This document shows positions 1 to 9,530 of a stretch of 64,000 nt of DNA, piece after piece (positions within the stretch are counted from its first letter, which is position 1; each line of letters opens with the position of its first letter). Both the position numbers and the translations under genes were made by a program. This DNA comes from Stagonosporopsis chrysanthemi (taxonomy: Eukaryota > Ascomycota > Dothideomycetes > Pleosporales > Didymellaceae), in assembly GCA_022560025.1 (NCBI GenBank), contig JAFISE010000059.1:119299-183298 (forward strand). The letters are read 5' to 3'. The notes beneath the pieces were generated by a model, which had not been told where the DNA came from, made no database searches, and saw only the letters and a list, made by a program, of their open reading frames with translations.

Positions 1-798
1 TACTGCAACCAATTTCTCTAGAGGCTTCAGAACTTCAACTGGCAACGGACGAAGCGCTATAGTTGTCGGTTTGCCGGGTTCTAAACGTTGCGCCAGTGGA
101 GCAAGTTGGGCGAGGGACCGATGTGACTTCGTATGCTTGGACCGATTCACCCTGGCAGGGTATGACAGTCGCGACACTACATCAAGCAAGTCGTCGTATG
201 ATGCTTCTCCCGTGGGTGGATGGACTAGTGCTGAAAAGATGAAGAACAAACGCTGTCGGGGGCTGGTCCCACGCCGAATGACCTCAGTGGCACCCACTGA
301 CCCTTGCCCGAGGATCGTCTTGCAACGATTGGTTAGCAGGATGATAGCGCGACATAATGCGTCTCTTGTCAGAGGAACAGTGTGGGAGAAAGGAAAGCAG
401 GCGTGAGGGACGATCAGCGTCTCCAAGATAGTAGCGTTGAGCTCCAGAACATCTCTATGCTCAGGCTCACTGTTCTTGAGATGTTCAATAATGGGAGCCA
501 TCAGGACTAGACCATTGGAATCTATTCCTAGTCCCGCCACCAGACCATTGAAGTATGCCAACGTCTCTGGTTCGATGAACGAATAGGAGTAATTCACGTC
601 TCCTATAAACTCTTCAAGATACCCTTTCAGAACGCTCGCTATGAAATATAAGCATAGTACAAAATCTGAAGCACTTATCATACCCTGTGTAGAGTTTTGA
701 CACCATTTCTCGAAGTCCTTGTCGCAGGTCGCATTGCCTGTAGGGGATGGGCCTCTCTTGTTGTACTCTTTCTTGGATGACAAACTGAACAATCCCAT
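1..798 (-). CDS. 5' part of a TLDc/Rtc5-like protein, cut by the window edge
   Basis: A single open frame runs without a stop from the ATG at 798-796 to base 1, giving the first 266 codons of a longer protein. It begins MGLFSLSSKK. The middle, around residues 130-185, has a phenylalanine/proline-rich turn followed by a leucine-rich helix with a TRDAL core and then a RQRLFFIFSAL helix. This reminds me of the N-terminal half of fungal Rtc5-type TLDc proteins, in which a helical region precedes the C-terminal TLDc domain; here that domain would lie outside the window. Gly2 could be myristoylated, but the position-6 residue is Leu rather than Ser/Thr, so this is weak. That it is a gene is well supported by the long open frame and protein-like composition. 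The family call is tentative and rests on pattern memory only. Confidence 0.6.
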   Translation of the reverse strand, partial: MGLFSLSSKKEYNKRGPSPTGNATCDKDFEKWCQNSTQGMISASDFVLCLYFIASVLKGYLEEFIGDVNYSYSFIEPETLAYFNGLVAGLGIDSNGLVLMAPIIEHLKNSEPEHRDVLELNATILETLIVPHACFPFSHTVPLTRDALCRAIILLTNRCKTILGQGSVGATEVIRRGTSPRQRLFFIFSALVHPPTGEASYDDLLDVVSRLSYPARVNRSKHTKSHRSLAQLAPLAQRLEPGKPTTIALRPLPVEVLKPLEKLVAV

Positions 799-1573
799 GG
801 TCTTAAGACTGAAGTGAGGCCGAAGTAAGTGATTTGTCACGCAATAGAGGTTATGTAAAATTGACCTCACGATCGTTCAAACACGAAGTAGGGTAGGCGG
901 AGAAGTTGTGCATTGAAACGGGTAGCCTTGGATATATAGCATCTCATCCGGTGGCTGAGTAGCTTAAGCGAGACCAGCACTAAACTCTTTGCGAAGTTGG
1001 CAAGCCACATTCGTTTATCTGCATGTGGCACAGCCATTGTATCTGCACAGCTTACCAAGTCCGAACCCCGTGAAACTTCTGGCTGCAAAGTCCAACACCG
1101 TGTTCATGATACTGCATATCGCGCAGCTGTTCGTTGGAGAGAGAACATACTAGATCGTACGAGATCTTGCTCCGTTGCTTATCTTTCCAAACAAACGGAC
1201 TGTGCAGCACTCTCACGTATCCATATGCGCATGCTATACATGCAAGCATGAGGTATTCCCATCATCACGGAGTCACTCCAATCCGGAAATGATCGTACAA
1301 ATCTCGCACTTTGATTTGCGCCACTTGTCGAGCGGAGATTTTAGGTTCGGATTTGGACTCCATCGTCCGGGGGAGCCGTGTTCCAATTACAACAAAGCTA
1401 TAAAAACTGGCTTGGAGAGTGGTACAAGTATTCTTCAATCCATTTTCATTCATTCGTCTCTCAAGGCTGTGCCTTTGCATCATCGAAAGTAAATTCTACC
1501 TTGACGGTAGACTACGATTCTCGTTCATTTCAAATCCCAACACTCATTCAGCTCACCTTATTTCAAGATCACT
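799..1573. promoter_or_regulatory. Divergent intergenic region with a TATA box for the secreted-protein gene
   Basis: No convincing coding frame lies here; the small overlapping frames on both strands lack good starts and protein-like composition. A TATAAAA element starts at 1399, about 175 bases before the ATG at 1574, followed by C/T-rich sequence typical of fungal 5' leaders. The left half should hold the promoter of the minus-strand gene starting at 798. Confidence 0.45.
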
Positions 1574-2395
1574 ATGCGTACTTCTGCTCTTGCCACGCTC
1601 TTGATAGGGCTCTTCGCTATTTTTGTGGTTTCACTTCCCACCTCACGGGACGGTTCCTCTGTACAGAGCATTTACGGTTGCTACTCTTCTGAAGGGCTTG
1701 CGATCGCGGGCTGCAGTGACAAGTCTCCCTCATCTGAATCCACGAGCGTCGGAGACCACAAGAAAAGAGCGCCACCTCCAAAGGCATCTGCAAAGCCTGC
1801 AAAGCCTGCGACGCCAACCACGATCAAGACCAAGAACTATGAGATTGTTGAGAAAGTCGCAAAGGGACAAAAGTTGGTAGTTGGCGAATCGTACTTGTTG
1901 ACAGCAAAGACCGGTGTCCACAAGCAAATTGTCGTCGGCAAAGTTGTTGAGACTACAGACAAGAAGACAGGGCAGAAAACGTTGGATATCGATGCTGCCA
2001 TGAGTGAACTCACCAAAGACGTTGGCAATGCTAGCACTTTCTCCAAGGTCTGCAAGATGTTCTATGGTGGTACTTGCGAAGAGAACCACGTTGAGAACTA
2101 TTCCTGCGCAAGGGGAGCTAATGGGGGCACTTCCTACAAGTTTGTCTCCACAGCAAACGTTGTATTCGCGGATAAATCAACGTTCATACAAAACGGTAAG
2201 TTGATCCTGACTGCCCTGAACAGACCTAAGGACTAACTCTAGTTGCAGGCGAGGTTATCCTTCAGAAAAACACCAAGTACAACATCTTGACCAATAACTG
2301 TAAGATCGTATCTACCCATTTCGTGTCTTCAATACGCTAATGTTCAACCAGGTTGGACGCACGCCAGGAAGCTAGCGAACGTTACGAAGAAGTAA
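1574..2395 (+). CDS. Small secreted protein with Kex2-like site and His/Cys motif
   Basis: Three exons (1574-2195, 2249-2299, 2352-2395) give 238 residues. The introns have GTAAGT/GTAAGA donors, and the first contains a CTAAC-type branch site. Residues 1-20 form a hydrophobic signal peptide. A lysine/proline-rich linker follows, with a dibasic KKR at about 63-65 that could be a Kex2 cleavage site. The mature domain has a strand with His116 in the context GVHKQIVVGKV. Its last exons supply an NNCW motif (Cys225) followed by TH. A His on an early strand followed by a late NC helix is the order seen in circularly permuted papain-like folds (LRAT/NlpC-P60 relatives), but this is inference from motif order only. 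A TATA box lies at 1399. Size, secretion signal and isolation suit an effector or secreted enzyme. No named family is recognised. Confidence 0.72.
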
Positions 2396-4030
2396 AAGAA
2401 GGAGATCAAATATACTTGCAATTAGCAGGATGGTACGAGAATAGCTAAAGACATCCTGTCACAATATAGCAATCTCTGCACTATAAGGATCGGGTGTACT
2501 CGGGCCGCCATGTTACTGCAATGGAAGACTGTAGTCACACAACATTTTCATGGTCGGCCCTACTCATCTTCACCCTACTTTAGCACGTAGCTTAGAATCA
2601 CTCAACTTTGGTGAACCTCAACTGTTCTCCGTGCGATACATTACTAGCAAGGATCAGAGACTGCCCCAGGAAAAGGACTTTCCCAATAGATCTAAAGCCC
2701 AAGGTCATACCAAAAGCATTGCCCACAAGAAAACCCGATAACTTGAGTGATGTAAGCTTCTCCACCGTCCTTTCACCTCACCTTTTAGCTAGATCAAGAC
2801 ACTCATTACTTACCGCCGACGCGTCAGGTGCATTAGAGTCGTGTGATCAACTCTCGGCAGATGCCATGAGCTCGTGTACATGTGCACCAGTGTTTGGAAC
2901 GACTCAAGCATCGTCATCAATGATCGGCTATTTTTGAATAGCCGCTGAACGGTCGTCACCAAACCGTTAAAACGTCACCACCACGACAAATCAGGTCTCG
3001 CACTACCCATGCATGTGGCATGTTAGTTGTGATCGGAAACTATCCGCACCATCTTCCGAAAAGGGTCCTTCCTCTGAGTGAGACTTTACGAGGGAAAAAA
3101 AAGCCCATGGACTGGAACACAACATATCAAGCGGATGGCATGCTGAGTCAGGCCGGAATCAGGTTCCTGGTTCTTTGATCATCCCTATACCCGCACCACC
3201 ACCCAGCCTCCCGCCTGGGCCCGGCAGAAATCGTCAAGCTACTGGCCATTAGCGATTGACATCTTAATACTCTTCATCTCTCCTGTACCATTCTCAACTG
3301 AAAGTGGGAACACCGAGCACAGATCGTACACCTGTCTGTGGTCTTATAGGCTGCAGGTGCACTGTTGCGGCTTAGCTAATTATTGGATTCTGATAAATTG
3401 CGGGTGAACTGAAAGATGATGTTATAGCCACGAATTTACTCACTTGTCTCGGATTTGTAGAACAGGCTGAGGTACGTAAGCTTTTAGCTGACCACTACTA
3501 GTGCTACGTTTCACCCCATCACAACACCATTAGCACGAGAGCCAAGCAGCAGCCCGTAGTACACGTCAGTAATAAGAACTATTTGATCTCCATATTAGCC
3601 TTTTGAAGGCCACCCACTCCCTACGCAGATCGAAGACGTTTGGGAGGGATTTGCTGTTGGACGCGATCGTGTCGCAAAAGAAGGAAAGCCTCTCGGTCGC
3701 CCGATCAAGAGGGTAGTCGGACTCCGAACCAGCCCACGGGCATCTAATTGGCATAGAAGTTGTCCCTTAGATGTGAGGACTTATCTCGGCCTTGTCTTGT
3801 CGTTTTAAAGCGCGCAGCCCGATCATCTATCACCCTACGACTCACATCAGCACCAAGGCCTTGAGGGGTTCGGCAGCAGTCAACTAAAAGTTCGTTATAT
3901 CGTCAAAACGAGACATCGGATTATTCCATCAATCTGACTGCAAGACCGTTCCTCTAGCATCCTATCGTACTCGGCTTTCGGATTTACCCAACTGATTATA
4001 TCATTTGCGCACCATAAATAGGACGATCAA
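2396..4030. other. Intergenic, no gene recognised
   Basis: About 1.6 kb with only short, poorly composed open frames. The longest, around 2608-2937 on the plus strand, has no recognisable domain. Stops are frequent in all frames and no consistent exon series could be assembled. Confidence 0.5.
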
Positions 4031-5953
4031 ATGGCTTTGGTCGCCCTGCCCCTTGAGCTGCAGCAGGAGATTGCATCTTGGATCGAAACAGCACATCGGC
4101 CCAGCCTGAATTCGTTCAGTCTGACTAGCAAGGCTTGCCAAAGAGCAACAGCCTTTCTTACATTTCAGCGGATCGTCCTTACGATCAACGACCGCGAGGC
4201 ACTGCATCGCAATGTCAACGATCTCCTCAAGACCCTCTCCCACACAGACTTCGCCTCTCACGTCCAACATTTGACCTTGAAAGGGATGCTACAGTATAAC
4301 GACCGTAAGACCGTCGCTCGTCATGGAAGTACCGAATGGTGGAGACAGACTGGTCTGAACGAAATTTTAGAGGAAGAAGAATTGATCCATCACACTGGAT
4401 CTTATTCAGTTTATGACGAGCCTGTCATCAAGAAGGCATCCGAAGAAGACCAGGCATGGGCTCCCGTCTTACGACTGCTCCAAGTCATACCCAATTTGAA
4501 GGATCTTGTCTACGACTGCCAAAACCAATTCCCACCAAGTCTTCTCAGCATTCTCCACACCAAGTATCCTCAGTGTAGGCTTCACCACCTCACATTCAAG
4601 TTTCGAACTCTATTGTGGGGCGTTCCCTATCCTTACGAGATGGAGCTCGCTACATCCCCATGTTTATACAGAGTCAAAGTTGTCCATGCCCCAATTGACA
4701 CGGATGGCGACGACGACTACAACCAAGACGCTGTAATAGAACTTGCTGCGGGCCTGGCACCAAACCCCAAGGAGGTTACTATCCTAGATCTCTACCCAAC
4801 AGGGTCTTTGCACTATCATCACATTCGGGATCTATGGAAAGGTCTCCCAGGCTACGCCGGCAAGTCCGTGAAATCTTTGACATCGCTGTCACTCATCGGA
4901 ATTCCACTTCATATTTGGAAGCCGTACCTTTGGGGTTGGATACGGCACACAGACCTTACTTGTCTACAACACCTCGCACTACTGGAAGGCTACAACCATC
5001 GGTTTGATGGAGTTGATGGCGAAACCATGCAGTGGATCTCGGAGAACTTTGTTTTCACCCAATTAAGATCGCTCAAGATATATCTTACTCGCAACGACCG
5101 GATTCTCGAACAACCGTATTATAGTGAAAATGCAATTTTCTTCTTCCAGGCCTTTAGGCCACTTGAGGAGCTTTCTATAGACGGACCCGTGGACCCAACA
5201 ATTTTGGCTGCCATACTCTCTCGTCATGGACAACAGCTGAGGAAACTTCGCGTGAACCAATCAGAGCAACTTGTTGACGCTGATAACAATCGCCAGCGCC
5301 GAGATATCCCTATGGAATTCTCAAAGGAGCGTATTCTACAGATCCAGCTCCAATGTCCAGCGATAGAAGAGCTCGCCATCCCGATCAAGCGCAACAAGTC
5401 TAGTACCCACGAGGCTGAACTGTACAAATGTTTCAGCAGCATGAAGCACTTGCGCTCGCTCTTTCTTACTCTAGACTGTTCGAAGCTACGCATCCGCCGA
5501 GATCCTACATACCAATCCCATTTTGTTGAGGATGAGGATCGAGTGTTGCTTGCCGCTTTCGGAAACAAGGTTAATGTGGGTGAATGGAAGGAAATCCTCA
5601 TCGACTGCGCAGTGAATGAGGCGCTGGCACGGTCGATATGGAATACCATCAGCCACAGTAAGCAGGGCAGACGGCTGGAGCGTTTCAAGCTCTGGACAAC
5701 TGGCGGAGGCGAGTATGGTGGGGGACCAAGTCCCCGTTGCCTTGACACGATGCTTCAAAACCTTAGTCGCTCATGGTTGATTGAGCGCATTCCACGTGAC
5801 GTTAAAGAGAAACTTGTTGTCAGGGAATTGGGGCAGCGTGCACGGGAGGCTGATGACCGGGATGTGAGGTGTAGTCTCTATTCAGATGCAGGACAAATTT
5901 TCCGAACTATCTGGCCGTGCAAAGAAGGTAGCAAAGATTGGAGAGACGACTGA
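4031..5953 (+). CDS. F-box-like protein with leucine-rich C-terminal part
   Basis: An intronless frame of 640 residues starts at an ATG in good context. The first 45 residues (LPLELQQEIASWIE, then FSLTSKAC near residue 28) match the F-box pattern: an LP-x-E-L helix followed by an LSLT/SKAC helix. Fungal proteins of this type are candidate adaptors linking Skp1-Cullin ubiquitin ligases to substrates. The rest has irregular leucine-rich segments (LTSLSLIGIPL, LEELSIDG, LRSLFLTLD) resembling degenerate leucine-rich repeats, usual for the substrate-facing part of such proteins. The last 60 residues are charged. It lies alone between two secreted-protein genes. The F-box call is fairly safe; the substrate is unknown. 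Confidence 0.8.
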   Translation: MALVALPLELQQEIASWIETAHRPSLNSFSLTSKACQRATAFLTFQRIVLTINDREALHRNVNDLLKTLSHTDFASHVQHLTLKGMLQYNDRKTVARHGSTEWWRQTGLNEILEEEELIHHTGSYSVYDEPVIKKASEEDQAWAPVLRLLQVIPNLKDLVYDCQNQFPPSLLSILHTKYPQCRLHHLTFKFRTLLWGVPYPYEMELATSPCLYRVKVVHAPIDTDGDDDYNQDAVIELAAGLAPNPKEVTILDLYPTGSLHYHHIRDLWKGLPGYAGKSVKSLTSLSLIGIPLHIWKPYLWGWIRHTDLTCLQHLALLEGYNHRFDGVDGETMQWISENFVFTQLRSLKIYLTRNDRILEQPYYSENAIFFFQAFRPLEELSIDGPVDPTILAAILSRHGQQLRKLRVNQSEQLVDADNNRQRRDIPMEFSKERILQIQLQCPAIEELAIPIKRNKSSTHEAELYKCFSSMKHLRSLFLTLDCSKLRIRRDPTYQSHFVEDEDRVLLAAFGNKVNVGEWKEILIDCAVNEALARSIWNTISHSKQGRRLERFKLWTTGGGEYGGGPSPRCLDTMLQNLSRSWLIERIPRDVKEKLVVRELGQRAREADDRDVRCSLYSDAGQIFRTIWPCKEGSKDWRDD

Positions 5954-6929
5954 ACAAGTGTCCTTCTCCCCGAGTAGTTTCAAAAAGGAGTCTGCTTGAA
6001 AGGGTTTAGCTTTCCTGTGGATAGGTCAATCCCGCTTAACTTGTTCACCGTTCAGAGGACATGCTATGGTGGGCAGCGTTGTGGTCCGTGGAAGCACCAC
6101 TTTGCCACGTTCTCCATATAACCAGAAGAATCTTGATTGGCTGCAAGTACTTTTGTGTTCCTGATTTCGCTCCGAACATCGATAGCTCTGTGGATTTTGC
6201 GCCAGCATATCACAATTGATCTTGAGAATACCTAACATCATCAGCGAAACAACCACAGTAGCGAAAAATTGAGGCATAATACCTACGCAGAATATTTCCG
6301 GTACTTTGCAGCCTAGAAATAGGCGTATACGATCCTGCAAGCTCAGATCGTACTTTGCAACTATGATGCCCGTGAGGCAGTGCTACGAAAGGCCGATGCT
6401 GGTGGGTTGAAGGATTGCTTCGTGTTCTTCGCTAGCATAAGTCCGACAAGCAGTAGGGGTTTCATCCACCTCCAGAATCACGCCGGGTGAATGTCGTGGG
6501 TCAAGTGGAGTAACCTTGTGCCAGCTATGTGGTATCCATAACGGATGTCCGAGCAAAGTCCTTACTACATCTACCCTTGGAGCGAACAATGTATTCGAAA
6601 GAAGTTACATAGAACGGAATACCGTACGGATAGTTTCGATCAAGACAGCCAGCCTCGTCTACGGCGCTGCAGTTCCGTAACTGTGCCGCTAGTTATATGC
6701 ATGGTTGTAAGCACAACAGGGTCAAGGATGTGTACAAGATGCGCACAGCTTTCTGGCATTAACCCACAGAACCAATCGATACCAACACTCTCATAGGAAC
6801 TGGCTTCCTCCCTACGCTGACCCAAGCTCGCAGCCCATCGCTATCGCGTATCACTTTCGCTACTGCACTTTGTTTGTTCTTCTCTTTCATCGCTACATCA
6901 CTCCGGTTCAAAAGCTAGAATTCTCAAAG
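5954..6929. other. Intergenic, possible gene remnants
   Basis: No complete gene could be built. A minus-strand frame at 6589-6383 encodes a 68-residue stretch with plausible composition (LWIPHSWHKVTPLDPRH in its middle). Another at 6340-6026 contains a hydrophobic run. Neither joins to the other through good splice sites, so they may be remnants or chance. The leader of the gene at 6930 is C/T-rich from about 6830. Confidence 0.35.
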
Positions 6930-7721
6930 ATGGTGGCTGTTAAGAGTCTGCTTCTGGTAGCTTCACTCCTCCTTTGCCAGGCTGCTGCGGCACCCTTTCC
7001 AGGGAATTCGCTGAGCGTCATCACTGCCGAAGTCAATTCTCCCAACGAGTTCTCGGTTCACCCGCACGAACCCAACGATATTCAAGTAGATGAAGCGAGT
7101 ATCGACAAAGCCAAACGCCAGACCAAGCCTAAACCTAAGAGCGGTACACCTCAAGTGCTCCCCAAGGGCCCAACCACCAAGCCCGATGCGAAGCCGGCAA
7201 ATCCAGCCCCCAAAGGGCCAACTGCTAAGCCCAAGTGTCGCACCAAGAGGCCCCGCAGTATTGAGCGCAGAGCTTTGAAGGCTGCCTCAGATCCTCATTA
7301 GATCAATGAGCACCAGTACTGGATGGCATCGAAACTCAAGGCCGGTCAAACTGCAACAGTCGTGGAGCTTAGCGGTTGCACCGCTATCTTCTTCTGGGAT
7401 AAGAACAATATACCATCTGTGCTTCACATATTCTGTGGTAACAAAGCGACAGATGCTGCCTTCGCTGCAGAGACCATGGAGGGATTAGGTGCAGCATCCT
7501 TGAGTAACGGAGTGACCATCATTGCCGAAGATGTCGATAAGTACAGAATTGCAGAGAAGGCTATCAAGGATACTCTCTGCGAATACAAGGTCGATTTCCA
7601 CCAGGCCGAATTGTACAAGCGTTACGAGAACTCAATGATGAGGACTAGAGTCATTGCTACCGCTGGAAGCCGGACGCTGGTTCCCCAGGAGTATGAAGGC
7701 ACGAGGAGGCAAACCCAGTAG
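6930..7721 (+). pseudogene. Secreted-protein gene interrupted by an in-frame TAG; LSGC-containing domain
   Basis: The ATG at 6930 (AAAGATGG context) opens a 123-codon frame. It has a clear signal peptide (about residues 1-20), a pro-region, a KR site and a lysine/proline-rich linker, and ends at a TAG at 7299-7301. The same frame then stays open to a TAG ending at 7721 and encodes a compact domain. That domain holds an LSGC motif (Cys codon 7377-7379) and, 16 residues later, a His (codon 7425-7427) on a hydrophobic strand. LSGC with a downstream His is the active-site signature of the CNF1/BLF1/CheD glutamine-deamidase fold; the resemblance here is motif-level only. Signal peptide, linker and domain look like one ancestral gene. 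I found no good phase-0 donor (Val-codon GT) that would splice out the stop with the acceptors at 7301, 7310 or 7316. It is therefore a pseudogene, a polymorphic stop, a sequencing error, or a readthrough or unusual splice event. Confidence 0.6.
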
Positions 7722-8507
7722 TTGCAGTACAAAAATTCGTCAAGGGTATCTAATTTCTTATCTGACTTGGATAAAACCTTTGGTGAAGGTGAAGCGGGGT
7801 CTCCTCTTCTGTATCGCTACTAGTAGCTAATTAGGCTGGCGGAGAGGATTGTGATACCTCACCTTGAGTTTTTTCTGTGCAGGTCCGCTTGGGTCTTGTT
7901 GTCCAGTCAGATTAGCATCACACGGGCCTGGGGTATAGGTTGGTTCGAGTTCCTCGAGCGTAAGTAGAGGCTGAAAAGGATTGTAAATGTTGGGCGATAA
8001 GTAGTTGCGACAAGGCCTCATATTGAAATAGCACTAGGTTCCGGCTTTGCGTACACGAAGCGATGGACGTTGTGAACTTACCCTTGAATAAAAATGGCTG
8101 ACCCCTGTTTCCTATCCTACCTGTATCCGTACTAAGCAATAATGCTCTGTTCTTAGACGTTAGGTGCGCGTATCATGGACCCGAAGATAGTAGATCTGGG
8201 ATCTGGCGATCTGGGTGTCAGGCGGTCAAAAGACAACGAACAGCAGGGCCTCCCGTTAGCTCAGCCCGCGGATTGGTAGTTAGGTGGGTGAACACTAGCA
8301 AATACCCGCTGTTGGGTGTTCTCGACTTCGTGTCGAGCTAATGTTGAGACAAGATTCGCTTTTTGTCGGTGGTCCGATTCAGCCGGTGGGTTTTGACCTG
8401 CAGAATGCTCGAAGGTGCCTCCTCTGAAGCATTTCGATATTGTTCTTTTAGATAGGTTGTCTTTATGCTTATGCAGAGCGATGTCGCAGGCTGCCAAATC
8501 ATTGTCC
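7722..8507. other. Intergenic, no gene recognised
   Basis: Only short frames without recognisable motifs. The region separates the interrupted secreted-protein gene from the convergently oriented IMP1 gene. Confidence 0.5.
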
Positions 8508-9121
8508 TTATGTCTCTTGATACGCAACGACATCTTGTTCATGTCCCAACCACCTCGCGCTCTCCCAAGGGCTGACTACCGCTAACACCTTTGCCTTGAC
8601 CAACCCCAGCGGCAGCGGCCCAAACAGCCTCGAATCCCGGCTCCACTCTAGGTTGTCCCCTGCAATCCAACAATGCCCCTCAGGCACCTGCACAACCCCC
8701 TCTTTGACATTCGCCCAATCACCCTCCTCCCCTTCCTTCTCCACATCCTCGTCTCGCCTCGCCGCGCTCATCACGCTGACAAAGTCCCCTGGCATACCAA
8801 TGACACGCTTGCAACCGCGCTGGTGAGGAAACAGTGGGTGCGTGTAGGTAATCACATCGCCGACTTTGATACCGCGGCCGCGCCGGTGTAAGGACGAGTA
8901 GACGATCCATGGGCGCTTGGAGAACGAATCGGGGATAGTGGGGACCATGCTCACGCCGCTTGTGTGCCCGAACCAGCCGATGTGCGTTGTGACGATATGA
9001 TAGATGAAGGCGCCTTTCAGCACGGTTTTGCCAGCCCCTAGGAATGTTAGAGGGTGTGTCGAGCCAGAAGCAGGAGAAGCGTACACCAGAGGTCGCGCGC
9101 ATTGTGGCCGAGGAACGACAT
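8508..9121 (-). CDS. IMP1: Mitochondrial inner membrane protease subunit 1
   Basis: Two exons (9121-9085 and 9037-8508) give 188 residues. The 47-nt intron has a GTACGC donor and a CTAAC branch followed by CCTAG. The downstream frame alone has no ATG at its start, so the short first exon (MSFLGHNARD...) supplies the initiator. The protein is a signal-peptidase I family serine protease. The nucleophile Ser lies in SGVSMVPT and the catalytic Lys in GCKRVIGMPGD. The conserved box GDN...SRDSRLFGPLP follows. Length fits Imp1. In the inner mitochondrial membrane it removes sorting peptides from proteins facing the intermembrane space. The N-terminal hydrophobic helix (GAFIYHIVTTHIGWF) is the membrane anchor. 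An unusual acidic insert (EDVEKEGEEGDWAN) lies between the Lys box and the C-terminal box. It is head-to-head with the JmjC gene. Confidence 0.88.
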
Positions 9122-9530
9122 CGAGAAGACCGTCGTTGACGTTCGCTTCACCGTATACGCATGGTTGTGGGTGGTGTGCGCTGCGAGACTGAGATGCGCA
9201 GCTGTCAACGATGTGGTGGAAGCGCCGATGCGTGAAGATGAGTTTCAGTAGATTTGAGGTAAATCCGGCGCTAGTCAGCTTATCCCCGGACTTGTAAATC
9301 TATCTCAGGATTTCAAGTCTATTTCGCGACAAGCCAGTAAACGCAATGTTAGTTAAAGATAGGATTTCGGGGCTCACAGATCCTCAGCAAGCTGCTACAA
9401 GGTGATTCAAGCTTCATACGGCTCGTACCGAGCACGTGCTGACCTCCACAAAGGCCCGCACCAACCGGCCTTGCATCAGGCGCGACGTTGAAAGATGCTG
9501 TAAGAGGTGCTTCCATTTTCTCTTCTTCAG
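9122..9530. promoter_or_regulatory. Divergent promoter between IMP1 and the JmjC gene
   Basis: About 400 bases between the IMP1 start (9121, minus) and the JmjC coding frame. A short first exon for the JmjC gene should lie here or just downstream, but none could be fixed. A good donor (GTAAGA) at 9500-9505 and a pyrimidine-rich acceptor (TTCTTCAG) ending at 9530 are visible. Confidence 0.4.
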
